64,000 nucleotides of DNA from Leucaena leucocephala. Its lineage: Eukaryota > Streptophyta > Magnoliopsida > Fabales > Fabaceae. The stretch spans positions 15,271,989 to 15,335,988 of the forward strand of contig CM073537.1 in assembly GCA_037074615.1 (NCBI GenBank). Reading direction: 5' to 3'. Made by a program: the position numbers and the translations under genes. Shown piece after piece: positions 22,836-34,351 of the stretch; positions within the stretch are counted from its first letter, which is position 1; the number at the start of each line of letters is the position of its first letter. Under the pieces are notes generated by a model. The model was not told the DNA's origin and made no database searches. It worked only from the letters and a program-made list of their open reading frames with translations.

Positions 22836-24518
22836 TATTCAAATTCATTAAAAGATTATTTTCTAATAATAAAAAAAATATACGAATTTGAATTTGAAGG
22901 CTCGCTATAAATTGTTTACTAAAAACACCCTCATAAGTTGAGACAAAATTAATGCAAACTCTGTCAAGTCAAATGATCTTCTAACAAAATTCTTACAACA
23001 TCAATAGAATTTAAACCTACTTTCTTATAGAATATAGGTTAGGTTACCTCTTTATCATTAGATTAGCCTTTCTTAAAGTTAGAAGATCTTTTTATCTTAA
23101 ACGAATTTTATTATTTCTACTTCATATTGTGTGGTAGGTAAAAAGATCAAACCCATATAATTAATATGGCATTTTTTTAATTTAATTAAAATTATGACGG
23201 TCATTAAAAATAAAAAATATTTTTATGAGAGTTATCTCTAATTGAGTCTGACAATATTAAAATTAAATAAATATATCTATTTAAATTTATTTTTTAAACA
23301 AATATAATCAAAGTATAAATTCTCTTGGATAGACTTCATAGTAGTATTTTTTTTATAAGGACTTCATAGTATAAATTTTAACATAGTGAATGTGACACTT
23401 AAATTATTTAAGGAAATAACATAACAAAGGTAAATTCAATTTAAGGGACTTATCTATAAATATAGCCAGAAAATTTGCTAAAACATGGTGTGAAGATCCA
23501 TGAGAGTGTCATTTATGGCAAGTGCAAAAAGATGAAATTGGCCCTAAATTTTTTTATGTACAATCCAACGTTCTAGATTTACAAATTAACCTTGTTCTTA
23601 TATTTACAAATCAACCTCTTAGATTTACAAATAAATGTAAGTACCATGCTATGAATGTAAGAAGTTGACTTTTAAATTTAATAGGTTAATTGTGTTTAGG
23701 GAAAAAATAACTTTTAATTCTCAAATTTTCTTTTCTTAATTATTGATTAGTGATCTGGTTTTACATGTTCAAATTATTATAATTTATAAATTAAGATTGT
23801 TAAAGAAAGTAATTGAGAAATAATGCCTCTCCTAATTATTTATAGACATTATATTATATTTAATTATTTATAGACTCCCAATGATGTTGGACCAAAGTGG
23901 TTACCTGATTCATAGAGGATCCTGCCATGTGAGCATTTATTTAGAGGTATGTAGAGAAAATCTGAAAATGTAAAGTGCTAGTGGGTCCCTCTTTCGTGTG
24001 ATAAATAATTTAAAATAAAAATGATAATATAAACAATTAAAAAATGAGATGAGAGTATCACATTTATACCATTAAAATAAGAAAAACAGTGGGAACCTGA
24101 TATGTCAATCAATATAATGAGACCAGAAAAGTTGCTTTATATAAAAAGAGCAATACACTCGGAGGGCACTTATATAGAAAAGGAAGGAGATAACACCTGC
24201 ATGGTTACCCACTTTAAAAGTAAATATTTTCATTTTATTTTTATCTATATATTATAAAATTTAAAAGGGAAAAAGACCAAAAAATAGTTTCTGAAATTCA
24301 AAATTTTAAAAAAAGTATCTAAATTTATAAAAGAATAAATTGATTACAAGTATTAATATGACTTTTTAAAATTTGAGGGAGAAGACGACATTGTTCTTCT
24401 CCTTTTTCTCTTTTTCTCTGAGACCCTTCTTACGACTACGCCGACCATGTTGGTGCTATCAACTGACTCAACTATTATATCACATCAATGTTGGTGATGG
24501 TGCAACCAACCCTACCAT
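22836..24518. other. AT-rich intergenic DNA
   Basis: No genes recognised. The frame starting near 24373 merges into the SUVH-like relic below. Confidence 0.5.
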
Positions 24519-25079
24519 TCTTTTAGTCTCGAATTGGAACAGAAGCTCGAGCCATTGGACGAGCCGTGTCTGAATCATCGTCCCCAAGAACCCCAAGAAG
24601 TAGAGTCAACTATGTTTTCAAACCAAGCCTTGGACGGGCTCTCTCCGTCATAGCGTAATAGTTTCTATTATAATAGTCTGATTTTCGTTGACACCCGAGG
24701 CGCATCGATAGAACAAGACAACTTGTATGGAGAGTTCTATCGATTTTCAAAGCATTTTAAGACTATGTTAGCCGAGAGGTTAAACGCAAAAGGAGATGTT
24801 AACGTTTTAGGTCTAGATTCGAGGGTACTTGTTCCTGTGCCTGAGGAAAACCAGATTCCTTCGGTTGTCGTTACTCCGTGATGGAGTTCGCGGGTGAAGG
24901 AGCTGGTAAATCTTCGAATTGAAGATGACAGGTATTTTCGCGACATCATTAGAAGGACCAAGATGATTTATGATTCGTTGCGTGTTTTGGAGACGGTGGA
25001 GGATGAGAAGAAATTCGATCTTGCTAGCGCTAAATGGATGCAAGGTGATTTAAGGGCTGCCTCGTTGGTTAGATATTGA
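24519..25079 (+). pseudogene. SUVH2/SUVH9-like N-terminal fragment (pseudogene)
   Basis: One plus-strand frame reads LYGEFYRFSKHFKTML, then DSRVLVPVPEENQIPSVVVT, then RYFRDIIRRTKMIYDSLRVL and GDLRAASLVRY. This order and wording match the region before the SRA domain in SUVH2/SUVH9-type proteins, which bind methylated DNA and recruit RNA polymerase V in RNA-directed DNA methylation. The frame is broken by TAG at 24651-24653 and TGA at 24879-24881, and ends in TGA at 25077-25079, just where the SRA domain should begin. SRA, pre-SET and SET domains are absent downstream. There are no introns, as in the parent genes, so a retrocopy or a truncated genomic copy are both possible. Family assignment is from recall of the conserved blocks. 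Confidence 0.78.
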
Positions 25080-25089
25080 CTTAGCTACA

Positions 25090-25830
25090 TGTCTCACTTG
25101 TAATTATTTGGGTCAATTATAACTCGTGTAATATAATTGATAACTTTTATAATAATTTTGACCACCTTTGTTAAGATATTTATTACTCTCTTTAATAATT
25201 TAGTTGTAAGTAATTAATTAGGTTAATTACTACTCGTGTAATAGGATTTAAAACTTTTGTAATGATTTTAACTACAGTAGTGAAGATATTTACTACTCTC
25301 TTTAACAACTTAGTTACAAGTAATTACTTAGATTAATTACAAGACGTGTAATATGATTTATAACTTTTGTAATAATTTTGACCACCGTAGTAAAAATATT
25401 TACTACTCTCTTTAACAATTTAATTACAAGTAATTATTTCGGTTAATTACAACTTGTGTAATAAAATTGATAGATAAATTTTATAATGACTTTGACCATT
25501 TTCGTTAAGACATTTACTGCTCTCTTTAACAACTTAGTTGCAAGAATTTATTTAGGTTAATTACAACTCGTATAATGGATAAATGGAATTTATAACTTTT
25601 ATAATTATTTTGACCACCGTAGTGAAGATATTTACTATTTTCTTTAACAACTTAGTTGCAAGTAATTATTTGGGTCAATTACAACTTATGTAATGAGATT
25701 GATAATTTTTTTAATGACTTTGACCACCCTCGTTAAGATATTTACTACCCTATTTAATAACTTAATTATAAGTAATTACTTGGGTCAATTACTACTCGTG
25801 TAATGGATTTATAACTTTTGGATCAATTTC
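25090..25830. repeat. Tandem repeat, about 112 bp x 6-7 copies
   Basis: The phrase GTTAATTACTACTCGTGTAAT and close variants recur near 25112, 25223, 25331, 25442, 25556, 25672 and 25782, giving a period of about 108-116 bp. Each unit also has TTTGACCACC and GATATTTACTACTCTCTTTAA. The array begins almost directly behind the SUVH-like relic. Confidence 0.85.
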
Positions 25831-27098
25831 GTCTTTTTTCTTAAATTTTGAAATGACATATTGATACTTATGACTAATCTAACATTTTATATATTCAAAT
25901 ACTATTTTTAGAATTTTGGAATTCAAAAAGTATTTTCTGATCTTTTCCCCAATTTAAAAATAATGTTGCAAAACTGATCAATTTTGATACATTTTGCCAT
26001 TTAGAGGCCATCTCATATGCCAATCTTCTATTTCACATGATATAATTTTAAGAAGAATAAGATTTGTGGTTATTCCTTTATATGTGATATGGTAAATTTC
26101 ATTTATTATGCCAATTAGATAAGAATGTAATTAAAATAATTATAATTAAGAAGAGTCTATGTTATTATTATTTTAGAAGGACATTGGTGTTGATTCATCT
26201 TAAGAGTGAAAAAAATGTAAATTAAGTTTGACTATTGTTTAGTTATATTTGTATCATAGTATTCAAATTCAGTTCGAGTTAATTGGCTAGACCAATGAAC
26301 CAATAAATCAGTTCCTTAATTAGCTTAGTCAAGAGGTTTGGATAGGCCTGCTAAGTTGGATTTTATTTTTTTCCTCCTGAACATGAAAATGGTATTGTTT
26401 TGAGTTAAGAAATTAAAATAGCATCCGTAAGATATGTATTTTAATAACTTTATTTTGATGGATTATGTGTATTTTAATTTATACATAAATATTTTATTTA
26501 TTTAATAATTTAAAATTTTTTATTAAAATATTACTACTATTTTTAAAATTATATATGAATGTTTTTATATATTTTAATTATAATTTTGTTTACTTATGTT
26601 TAACTACAAATTTTTGAATCACTGATTCAATCGGTTGAATAACCAATTTAATTTTCAGCATTTAGTTTGCACATTGGAATAAATCTATAAAGTAAGATTA
26701 AAGTAGGCAATTATATATTAATCAAACAAATGTATCTTTTCTGAGCATAATTTAGTTGGGTATTATAGACATATGAACAAATTAATCTTTTAGTCTTTTA
26801 AGTTTTAACTCAATTATGACTCATTCATTTAACTATAATTTGATATAATTTAATCTCTCAACTTTTAATTCGGTTAAAACTCAGATATTAATTTTTCTTC
26901 ATTTAATAAATGAATTCTTATCATATACAACTCACCTTGACATATCATCCAATCATCCTATGTGGCAAAATACACGCTGGCTTTCCAAACAAGTTCCACA
27001 TCTCATCACTCCACACTCCCTCCCCTGTTTTCCGAGGTACTGTGGAAGCCCCCCTTGTTTGAGAGTGTGAGTTTTTTTGTTTGTACAACAAATTTTAG
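25831..27098. other. AT-rich intergenic DNA
   Basis: No gene or clear repeat recognised. Confidence 0.5.
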
Positions 27099-27312
27099 AA
27101 AAGAGTTAAGCTCACCCATAATTTAAGGGTAGGGTAAAGTCTCATTTTTTCATAGGCAATATCAATGTTAGGTAGGATGAACCGTCTATTACCCTCAGGC
27201 GTAAACCTAGTCACCCAAAAGTTAGGATACCTCTCTAAACGTCGCGACTGGAACCACAACAAAATAGTACTTCTCAGAAATCGAATACACTCCAAATAAT
27301 CGTATGGCTCAT
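27099..27312 (-). repeat. Dispersed repeat family Y, copy 1
   Basis: About 210 bp that recurs at 27843-28047 (same orientation) and inverted at 31640-31840 and 42660-42890. Diagnostic phrases on the minus strand are TCGCGACGTTTAGAGAGGTA, ACGCCTGAGGGTAATAGACG and TAAATTATGGGTGAGC, ending in an A-rich tail (TTTTTATAAAAAA in the plus copies). The 104-codon frame reading through it is not a gene. Possibly a SINE or short retroelement because of the A-rich end, but I see no clear pol III boxes. Confidence 0.75.
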
Positions 27313-27464
27313 AAATTACCAGAAATATGGGTGGCCATGAGATGATCCAACCCTCTGAAACTCTGCTTACATGTTTCAAGTTTTGCTTCCATGTTCTGGG
27401 TTTATTCATTTGGGTTTGATGGGTGGGTGACGAAACAAAGGGAGGTTGAGAGCCTGCTGCTATT

Positions 27465-27648
27465 TAGGGGTATTCATAAAGCCTGCGGCCTAATATATCT
27501 AATTGAGCCCGCAAAAAAAAGATTCTACCCAACCCGATAAATATAGAGTAAGGTTGAGCATCGGGTTATAAAATATAGTCCATATTTTTTCAGACAAGAT
27601 ACCGGATAAAGAGATTGCCCTGCCCAGCCTTAACCGTAAATACTCCTA
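27465..27648. mobile_element. Very short hAT-type MITE (184 bp)
   Basis: Ends TAGGGGTATTCA and (reversed) TAGGAGTATTTAC are flanked by 8-bp duplications CTGCTATT and CTGTTATT (one mismatch). The inside holds remnants of the CCTGCCCAGCC subterminal motif. It looks like an internally deleted relative of the elements at 22015 and 39479. Confidence 0.75.
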
Positions 27649-27842
27649 CTGTTATTGATGCTAGGGGATGAGGTCCCAAAATTCATAGCCTAGGCCTGTC
27701 CGGGTCAACCTCTTAAAGAAGAAAATATCACAATTCAAGTGAACAAGGCAAGGCCACCCGAATGCCTGAAAATTTTTCATTCCTAGAGTTTGAGCATTAT
27801 GCTTCTGGGTTTATTTTTTTTATATACATAAATTTTTTGAAA

Positions 27843-28047
27843 GGGATCAGGACCACTCACAATTTAAGAGTAGGTTGAAGTCTCTCTTTTTTTTAAGTAA
27901 TATCAATATTAGGCAAGACGAGCCGTTAATTATTCTAATGCGTAAACTTAGATACCTAAGAGCTAAGTGACTCCTCAAGCGCCACGACTGAAACTATAAT
28001 AAAGTGATACTTCTCAAATATCGAACATATTCTAAATAATTGTATAT
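27843..28047 (-). repeat. Dispersed repeat family Y, copy 2
   Basis: The second copy lies in the same orientation about 740 bp from copy 1. Sequences match from ACTCACAATTTAAGAGTAGG through AAGCGCCACGACTGAAAC to TATCGAACATATTCTAAAT, with about 20% visible divergence. Confidence 0.7.
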
Positions 28048-28316
28048 ATCACCCTTTCGCCAACTAATCTAATATAGGATGTTCGATATTAGTCTTCCAC
28101 TAAAAATAGGATATAGTCTCAAAGCTCAAAAAAATACTTGTAAAAAATTGATGAGATTATTTATTAAAAGAGTCATGGTACAACGAATGCTCAAAACAAA
28201 TGAAGGCAGAAATATTAGGAATTTAGGATATCAGAAGCCCAAAAACGTAAACAGCCCTTCCAAACTCTGACAGTTTTGTCTGATCTGAGCAAAATTTACC
28301 AGACCGGATCACAGCG

Positions 28317-28523
28317 ATGAAGCCCAAGAATTGGAAATCAGGAAAATTGTTTGGAGGGTTGGATCGTCTCATGGCCACCCAGTCCCACTTGATCGTCTTG
28401 CTCACCTCAATTAAGATTCTTCTTCGTCGCTTGTTGCCTGTACTGGGTTCGTCCGTCCTATCGTCTTCTTTTCTCCCTCTTCTCTGTCTTCTCCAGTCCC
28501 TTACTTTGATTACGTGGAGCTGA
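28317..28523 (+). other. Unassigned open frame with an inverted partial copy nearby
   Basis: A 68-codon frame beginning ATGAAGCCCAAG. Its segment GAGGGTTGGATCGTCTCATG (about 28356-28381 with flanks) recurs as the reverse complement at about 27331-27356 with one mismatch. The frame is leucine/serine-rich after residue 25. It may be a degraded first exon; I cannot assign a family. Confidence 0.3.
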
Positions 28524-28720
28524 GTTGAAAGTGATCTAGGAGGACTGAGTTATAAGTAACTGAGTCAAAAATTGAAGGAACTAAAGATTTTCATTCAACT
28601 TGCTTCATTAATCATGGATACTACAGAAAACTTGTGATCTTTGAAGAAACGATTTTGTACAGTTGGGGATGTGGTGGACTAGGGCAGAAAGAGAGAGAAT
28701 GGAAATAAAAATTTCACATT

Positions 28721-28909
28721 TTTTTTGTTGCCCACCCGGTTCACCGGAACTTTGCCCCGACTACATTCGGATCCGACCCGCGTCGCGCACCTGGCTATGG
28801 TGGATGAGTCTCCCAACGGGGATTTTCTGCGTACGCCAAGGCTCGAACTCGAGACCTCGCTTAAGTAATACCGAGCCGCTTACCACTCGGACCAACCCCC
28901 ATTGGTAAC
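28721..28909 (-). mobile_element. tRNA-derived SINE
   Basis: A 189-bp element flanked by an exact 11-bp duplication AATTTCACATT (28710-28720, 28910-28920). On the minus strand it begins GGGGGTTGGTCCGAGTGGTA (A-box region of a tRNA-like head), contains GAGTTCGAGCC (B box), and ends in an A-run (CAACAAAAAAAA). GC content is far above the surroundings. This is a complete pol III SINE copy. The plus-strand frame through it is not a gene. Confidence 0.92.
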
Positions 28910-28920
28910 AATTTCACATT

Positions 28921-30274
28921 ATTGGATCCAAAAATCAAAGCTGTTCATAGTACACTGGACTTTATATATACAGCCCAACTCGTACAAATAACATAAACAC
29001 AAACCTAATTACCTCTGACCCCAACAACTATTTGGCCCAAACTATTCACTCATCTCTATATTTCCCTAAAGTTGGAATCCAAAATATTGCAGGTTTACGT
29101 AGCCTTCTAGCATAGTGACATAAAAGCTAAGTGAAAGATTATAGGTTCAATTCTATTTGTAATCTTATACTGCTACATTTTCAATCCTGAAATCTGTCAA
29201 TGATACCAACCAGACTACCACCCTGTATTTGGCCTCAGCTGAAGATCTGTAGTTTGTTTATTCGATTTCTATGCTATCAAACAATGTTGAGTTTAAGGTT
29301 TATTTTTTAATTAAATCTTTCAATCTCTACAAAAAATGCTATTTGTATCTTAAGACATTCGTTGAACAAGAAGAAGAAGACAATATGACGTACATAGTTT
29401 TTGCAGGGAAAAAGTAATTAACATTAGCCGGTGATCAAAGTACATTCAAATTAGTGAATATGTATAAAACTAATCCATTTCAACAATTCACATCGTTTAA
29501 TGATGAAAAAAGACTTACACCACATGAATTTTTACTCACACTATCCTAAAAACTAAAAGCACTACTCATAATCAATCAATTAAGTCTAGTTGAAAGAATT
29601 AGTCTCTTATAATATGATAAATTTAAATTTAATTTTTTATTAAAAAATTTATTAACATTTAATGCTCAAAATATACTTAGCCGAAGAAAAAAAAAGTAAA
29701 ACTCATTGTTTACCAAAAAAGAACACCAAAAAGCAAGAGTCTTTTTATTTTAAACAAATTCATTATAAAATTATTTTTCTACTTTGATTCATAAAAAATT
29801 GTCATTATAATCAAAATTAAATATTGGGCCTCAATTTATTATAAGTTTTATATTTTATAATAATATTGATGATATTATTGTTGAAAATTAATTATTTTTA
29901 TCCTCATATTTATTTATTTTTATGGCTAAAATTTTTTATCTTGAAATTTATTTCAAAGCAATGAAGGGAATATTCTCTCTAGGTAAGCACTGGAGAAAGA
30001 AATTTGACGGTTACGCAAATGGCAAGTTGCAACTAACTGGTACGATATTTATCAATGTGATTGACGAAAATACCCCTCCACAACAACCCCCCACAAGGCG
30101 TTTCGATTTCGAAACTTCCATCCTCCTCGCGACACGTTCCGGAACACACGTTTCCCTTTTCGCCATTTCACCCCACAAGAATCTCAGAACAAAAATCACA
30201 ACGCTGTATTTTCCCAAGTCCCTTTTACACTCGCACATCCACTTTCCTTCTTTTCGTCTTCTAGATCTGCGTCC
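28921..30274. promoter_or_regulatory. Spacer and promoter region of the 30275 gene
   Basis: 28921-29990 is AT-rich without features I recognise. From about 30060 the composition shifts to C-rich, as expected for the leader of the gene that starts at 30275. Overlapping open frames here are shadows. Confidence 0.4.
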
Positions 30275-30700
30275 ATGGCGGACGATCAAGCTCCTGAATC
30301 GCCCCTCTCCTTCAAGGACAAACTCAGATCCTCATTATGCTTCTTGTGCTGCTTCCACCACCACCAACCCGACGACCACCACCGCCACACGGTGAAGCCG
30401 AAACTGGTTCGGAGCTCATCGCTGCAGCACAGGCCTTCCCACTCTTTTGATCTCCCGCACCTGAAGGAGAAGTGCAGCAACTTCATCTCCCGAATCGGAC
30501 GCCACCGCCGGAGGCATTCGGCCGATTTCCATTACGATGCGCTCAGTTATGCTCTGAATTTCGAAGACGATGCGATGGACGAAGATAGACCTGCGGGCGA
30601 CTTGAGGAATTTCTCCGCTAGGTTGCCCCTGTCTCCTCCACCCAAGGTGTCTTCGGATCTGAAGACGTCAGGGAAATCGCCGCTCTTGGTCGATCTATAA
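30275..30700 (+). CDS. Small intronless SYALNF-motif protein (141 aa)
   Basis: ATG in a favourable context (GTCCATGGCGG), TAA at 30698-30700. The protein has a hydrophobic cysteine patch LCFLCC (about residues 21-26), a His/Asp cluster, a basic region (FISRIGRHRRRH) and, near residues 87-97, YDALSYALNFE. The C-terminus is Ser/Pro-rich. YDxxSYALNF is also present in the protein at 54838-55245, so the two belong to one plant-specific family whose biochemical role I do not know. No signal peptide or transmembrane helix. Codon usage is markedly GC-richer than the flanks, which supports a real gene. The open frame just downstream (30721-31023) is likely 3' UTR. Confidence 0.85.
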   Translation: MADDQAPESPLSFKDKLRSSLCFLCCFHHHQPDDHHRHTVKPKLVRSSSLQHRPSHSFDLPHLKEKCSNFISRIGRHRRRHSADFHYDALSYALNFEDDAMDEDRPAGDLRNFSARLPLSPPPKVSSDLKTSGKSPLLVDL

Positions 30701-31639
30701 TGCGTACTGTGTGATAAGTCTTGCGTGAGATCTATAATGTGTTACTGATTCTGAAACAGAAAAGGTTATTATATGGCATGAATTCGCGGCGGCGGCGATC
30801 CTATCAGACGGAGCGGAGCAAGAGCAAAGGCGAAAGGCTGCTGAACTTGATGTTTGAGGTTTTTCTGTTGCTTTTTAATTCTCTTTTGTTTCTTCGTCTT
30901 ATTATCTGGCTTTGTGTAAATTGTGAATGCGATCCACCATATATGCAGAGGAATAACGAAGCAAAAGCAAAAACAAAAAGGGCAAAGAACGAAGAAAAGA
31001 AATTGACCATAGTCAACAAATAGATTGAAAAAAGTGTATATTTTTTAGTATTTGAGGATCAGCTGGCTTTAATTTTCAAAGAACTTTTTATTTTTCTTAT
31101 ATCATACATTTATTAAAAAAAATCAAAGATGAAAACATTTCAAAAAGCAATAAAAGTTATGCATATAATCTATAATGCTGGTATTGGATGCATGATTTTC
31201 CAGAGCATTAGCGGATCAAATTATTCATATTGAGAGGATTTAAGACTTCAACTTCTTTTTATCTTTGTTTTTGGCAGATGTTAATTTTGCAATAATATAT
31301 ATTTATTCGTTCATAAAAGAATGTTGATTTTTTTTTCTGGGCATGAGATCCATGATTATTGGTTGGTGTCAGATCAATTTAGAAAAGTAATGGCTATGAC
31401 TATGACACGACACTGAATAATAACATAATTTTGATAATTAACAAGCTTTATATATGAAACCACTTCATGCAAATATTATGTGCTTCATAACTATAATTTT
31501 ATTCCAATGAATACTAAGTCCAATTCTAGTTCTCTATGGGGCCTCAAAAAAATACTATGGTTGGAGGTGAGACATATCATCCACTCAATTGATACATATC
31601 ATCCGTGAGTTCAACAAATAAAGAGGTGAGACATACGAT
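30701..31639. other. 3' flank and spacer
   Basis: Probable 3' UTR of the preceding gene, then AT-rich spacer. Nothing further recognised. Confidence 0.45.
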
Positions 31640-31840
31640 TATTTAGAGTGTGTTCAATCTTTGTGAAGTATCACTTTATTGTGATTTTATTTACTGTGTT
31701 TGATGAGATATCCTAACTCCTAGGTGTTTAAATTTATGCTTGACGGTAATAGAAGGCTCACTCTATCTAATATTGGTATCGTATAGAAAGAAGAGAGACT
31801 TCATCTTACTTTTAAATCGTAGGTGAGCTTAATTATTTTT
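31640..31840 (+). repeat. Dispersed repeat family Y, copy 3
   Basis: Inverted relative to copies 1 and 2. It reads GAGTGTGTTCAATCTTTGTG, CCTAACTCCTAGGTGTTTAA, GGTAATAGAAGGCTCACTC and ends in TTTTTATAAAAAAA. Confidence 0.7.
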
Positions 31841-32695
31841 TAAAAATTTTTATAAAAAAAATAACTAATAAATCGATAAATTAATTCTTTAGTAATAGCA
31901 TCACGAGTTTTAGATGGAATTAACTAAATTAAATTTTATATATTTTTTATTTTTGTCAAGGAACGACATTGTATAAGAGTATCAAGTAAGTATGAATACG
32001 ATAAAATTACAATCAATGATTAAAATATTATTATTCTACCTTATTTTTATGAACATTCACTTTTATAAATAAAGGATATTATATTGTTAAATTACAATAA
32101 ACCTTAAAATAATCCTTGCTTTACAAGTTCAACGTATAATTTGCCAAAAGAAGAAATATCTTAAAATTGGGAAGCAAAATCAGCAAAATGCCAAAAGGAA
32201 AAAAGAAAAAGAAAAGGACAAGCGTATAATAAACAAATAAATAAATAATTTTACGTGTTATGAATGATAAATCTATTCCTTAATTCACAAGATTCTTACT
32301 TCATTATCCAAACTGGGTAGCCTGAAGCCATGAATACACGTGGACTTTCAGGGGGACCCTTGCTTCAAACTTCTTAAATGCAATTTAAAATATTAGTACT
32401 TTGGGAATCACAAAGATTATTTTAGAATATGATATTAAACATGTGGTGGATATCCTATTAAATTTTAAAAATAATATATTCAATTTATTAATATTACATA
32501 TATATACAGTCTTATAAAATTATTTTAAGAGTTAAAAATATAACATATATCCAGAGAATAAAATAAATTTACAAATACGTTGGTAAAGGATTAGTTAAAT
32601 AATTCAATAATTTTATATGATTGTCCTCAGCATTTAAAAAATCTTATAATAAAAGAGTGTTTATGATTTATCCTCCCATAGACTAATAGTTTATT
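31841..32695. other. AT-rich intergenic DNA
   Basis: No feature recognised. Confidence 0.5.
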
Positions 32696-32897
32696 GGGTA
32701 AAGGTGCATCCAGCACCCCAAATTAATTTTGGAGGAGCAATTAACACCCTAAAGTATTTAAAGGTGCAATTAGCACCCTGAACTATTTAGAGTGTGTTCA
32801 ATTTTTTTAGTTCAGGGTGCTAATTGCACCTTTAAATACTTTAGGGTATTAATTGCTCCTCCAAAATTAATTTGAGGTGCTGGATGCACCTTTACCC
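32696..32897. repeat. Near-perfect 202-bp hairpin (MITE-like)
   Basis: Two arms of about 90 bp, GGGTAAAGGTGCATCCAGCA...CACCCTGAACTA and its reverse complement, are separated by about 20 bp (TTTAGAGTGTGTTCAA). Only a few mismatches are visible. The arm phrase CAATTAGCACCCTGAACTAT also occurs in diverged form at about 2825-2850, 13070-13100 and within 56488-57027, so this is a family member and not a chance palindrome. Confidence 0.85.
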
Positions 32898-33429
32898 TAG
32901 TTTATTTTAACATTTAACCCCCTCTTATACCAAAAAAAAATATTGGTACTTGCTTTTTGGGCCAAACTAAAATATTGGCATTCTCGTTTATTCATTTCAT
33001 TCATACTTTATGATTATGCCATTTCATATATTTAATTTAGATTTTTTTTCCCCAACAAAACCATAGTTCTCAGATTTTATTTAATTATGTACTTATTTGA
33101 ACACAAAATTACATACTTAGATTTTATATTATGTAAAAATAATCCATTTAACTTTTAAAATTTAATAATAAATTTTCTTAAGCTTTCAACTATATACAGA
33201 TAACACTCAGTTATCAATTACTCGTATACCTTATAATTTTTTTATACACACAAATAGATATGCATATAAATTAATTAGTAATAAATTTAAATTCTACTAC
33301 TAATATAGAGACTCATTGATAAGCGATTTATAAATATTTTTATAAGTACTCTTTAACTTTGATTACAGGCTTAATTCTAATAAATTTTTGACTCAAATTA
33401 TTTAAACTTTTCATATAAAAAAGAGAGAG
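32898..33429. other. AT-rich intergenic DNA
   Basis: No feature recognised. Confidence 0.5.
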
Positions 33430-33796
33430 AAAAAGAGAAAAAAGCCAATGTGAATTTTAAAATGATAATTTGGGTATCTGAATATCTAAAATGACAGATT
33501 GGATATGAGGTCCAATATGTACTTTACAAATTTAGAGAAAAATACCAAATTACCCTAGACTAAATGAAGAGTATAGTATGCCATGAATGTGAAGAAGGAA
33601 CCGTTCTTTCTTTATTTTTTTCTCCGTCAGAATCACCTGGACGCAAAGCCACCAAATCTCAACAGTATCGGTGGGCGAAATTTTTTTCGGAAGTTATAAT
33701 AACTAATTTTCCCAGAAAATTTTTGCTGCCTTTTTTTCTAAAAAATGTCTTAGTCTCCTCCATCAACCCCACCGATACCCCGCCTCTCCACCCCTA
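33430..33796. repeat. Left terminal inverted repeat of the Pack-MULE-like element
   Basis: Pairs with 37803-38160. The inner border is sharp at CTCTCCACCCCTA; the outer border is approximate (AT-rich). Confidence 0.8.
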
Positions 33797-34351
33797 AGCT
33801 TGCAGTTCGTTTTCTTCCTCTGCATCATCAAACATTGTAGAAGGCATTCATTTTCCTACATATTAGTTCATTTTGTCCCTTCTTCACAGTACATTCTCTC
33901 CCTCTTTCTTTGAATGGCTATTTTATTGTTGCATTTAGTTCTTTATTCTATTTTTTTTTTCTTTCTTGCATGTTAGGTTATTCCTCCTCCTTTTGTTTAC
34001 TAGGATTCATTTTGCAAATTTTTTTACTTCAAGGTTCAATCCAGCCATTATTACTAAGGATTATTGAAGGGAAGATACTGAGCTTGTTTATGGCTATGTT
34101 GAGCAAGAGGATGTAGACAAGAGGTTGAGTTACAAAGAATGAGGGGCCTTAATTCGATCTTCGGACCCCTAGTGCTTTCATTCCCTTGCTTTTCATATTC
34201 ATCTGTATAACTAGTGAAAGTTATTGAAGATTAAGGTTTATTTTTGTTCAAAGAAAACATAAAACCTAGCCATTTTTGTATTTTATTGCATTCCCTCTGT
34301 CAAGGGATATAGATACTGCTTTAATTACTCTTGCATTGGCTTCAGAAACCA

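Noticed and set aside
25090..25830. CRISPR-like periodic array
   Set aside because: The units are contiguous tandem copies of about 112 bp without distinct spacers, in plant nuclear DNA.
27095..27409. 104-codon minus frame
   Set aside because: Most of it is dispersed repeat Y, present at three other sites without an open frame.
28722..28908. Possible tRNA gene (tRNA-like A and B boxes)
   Set aside because: It lacks a tRNA cloverleaf after the B box and has an A-tail and target duplications, so it is a SINE.
30721..31023. 100-codon plus frame behind the small gene
   Set aside because: No conserved motif; starts in the likely 3' UTR and composition returns to AT-rich.
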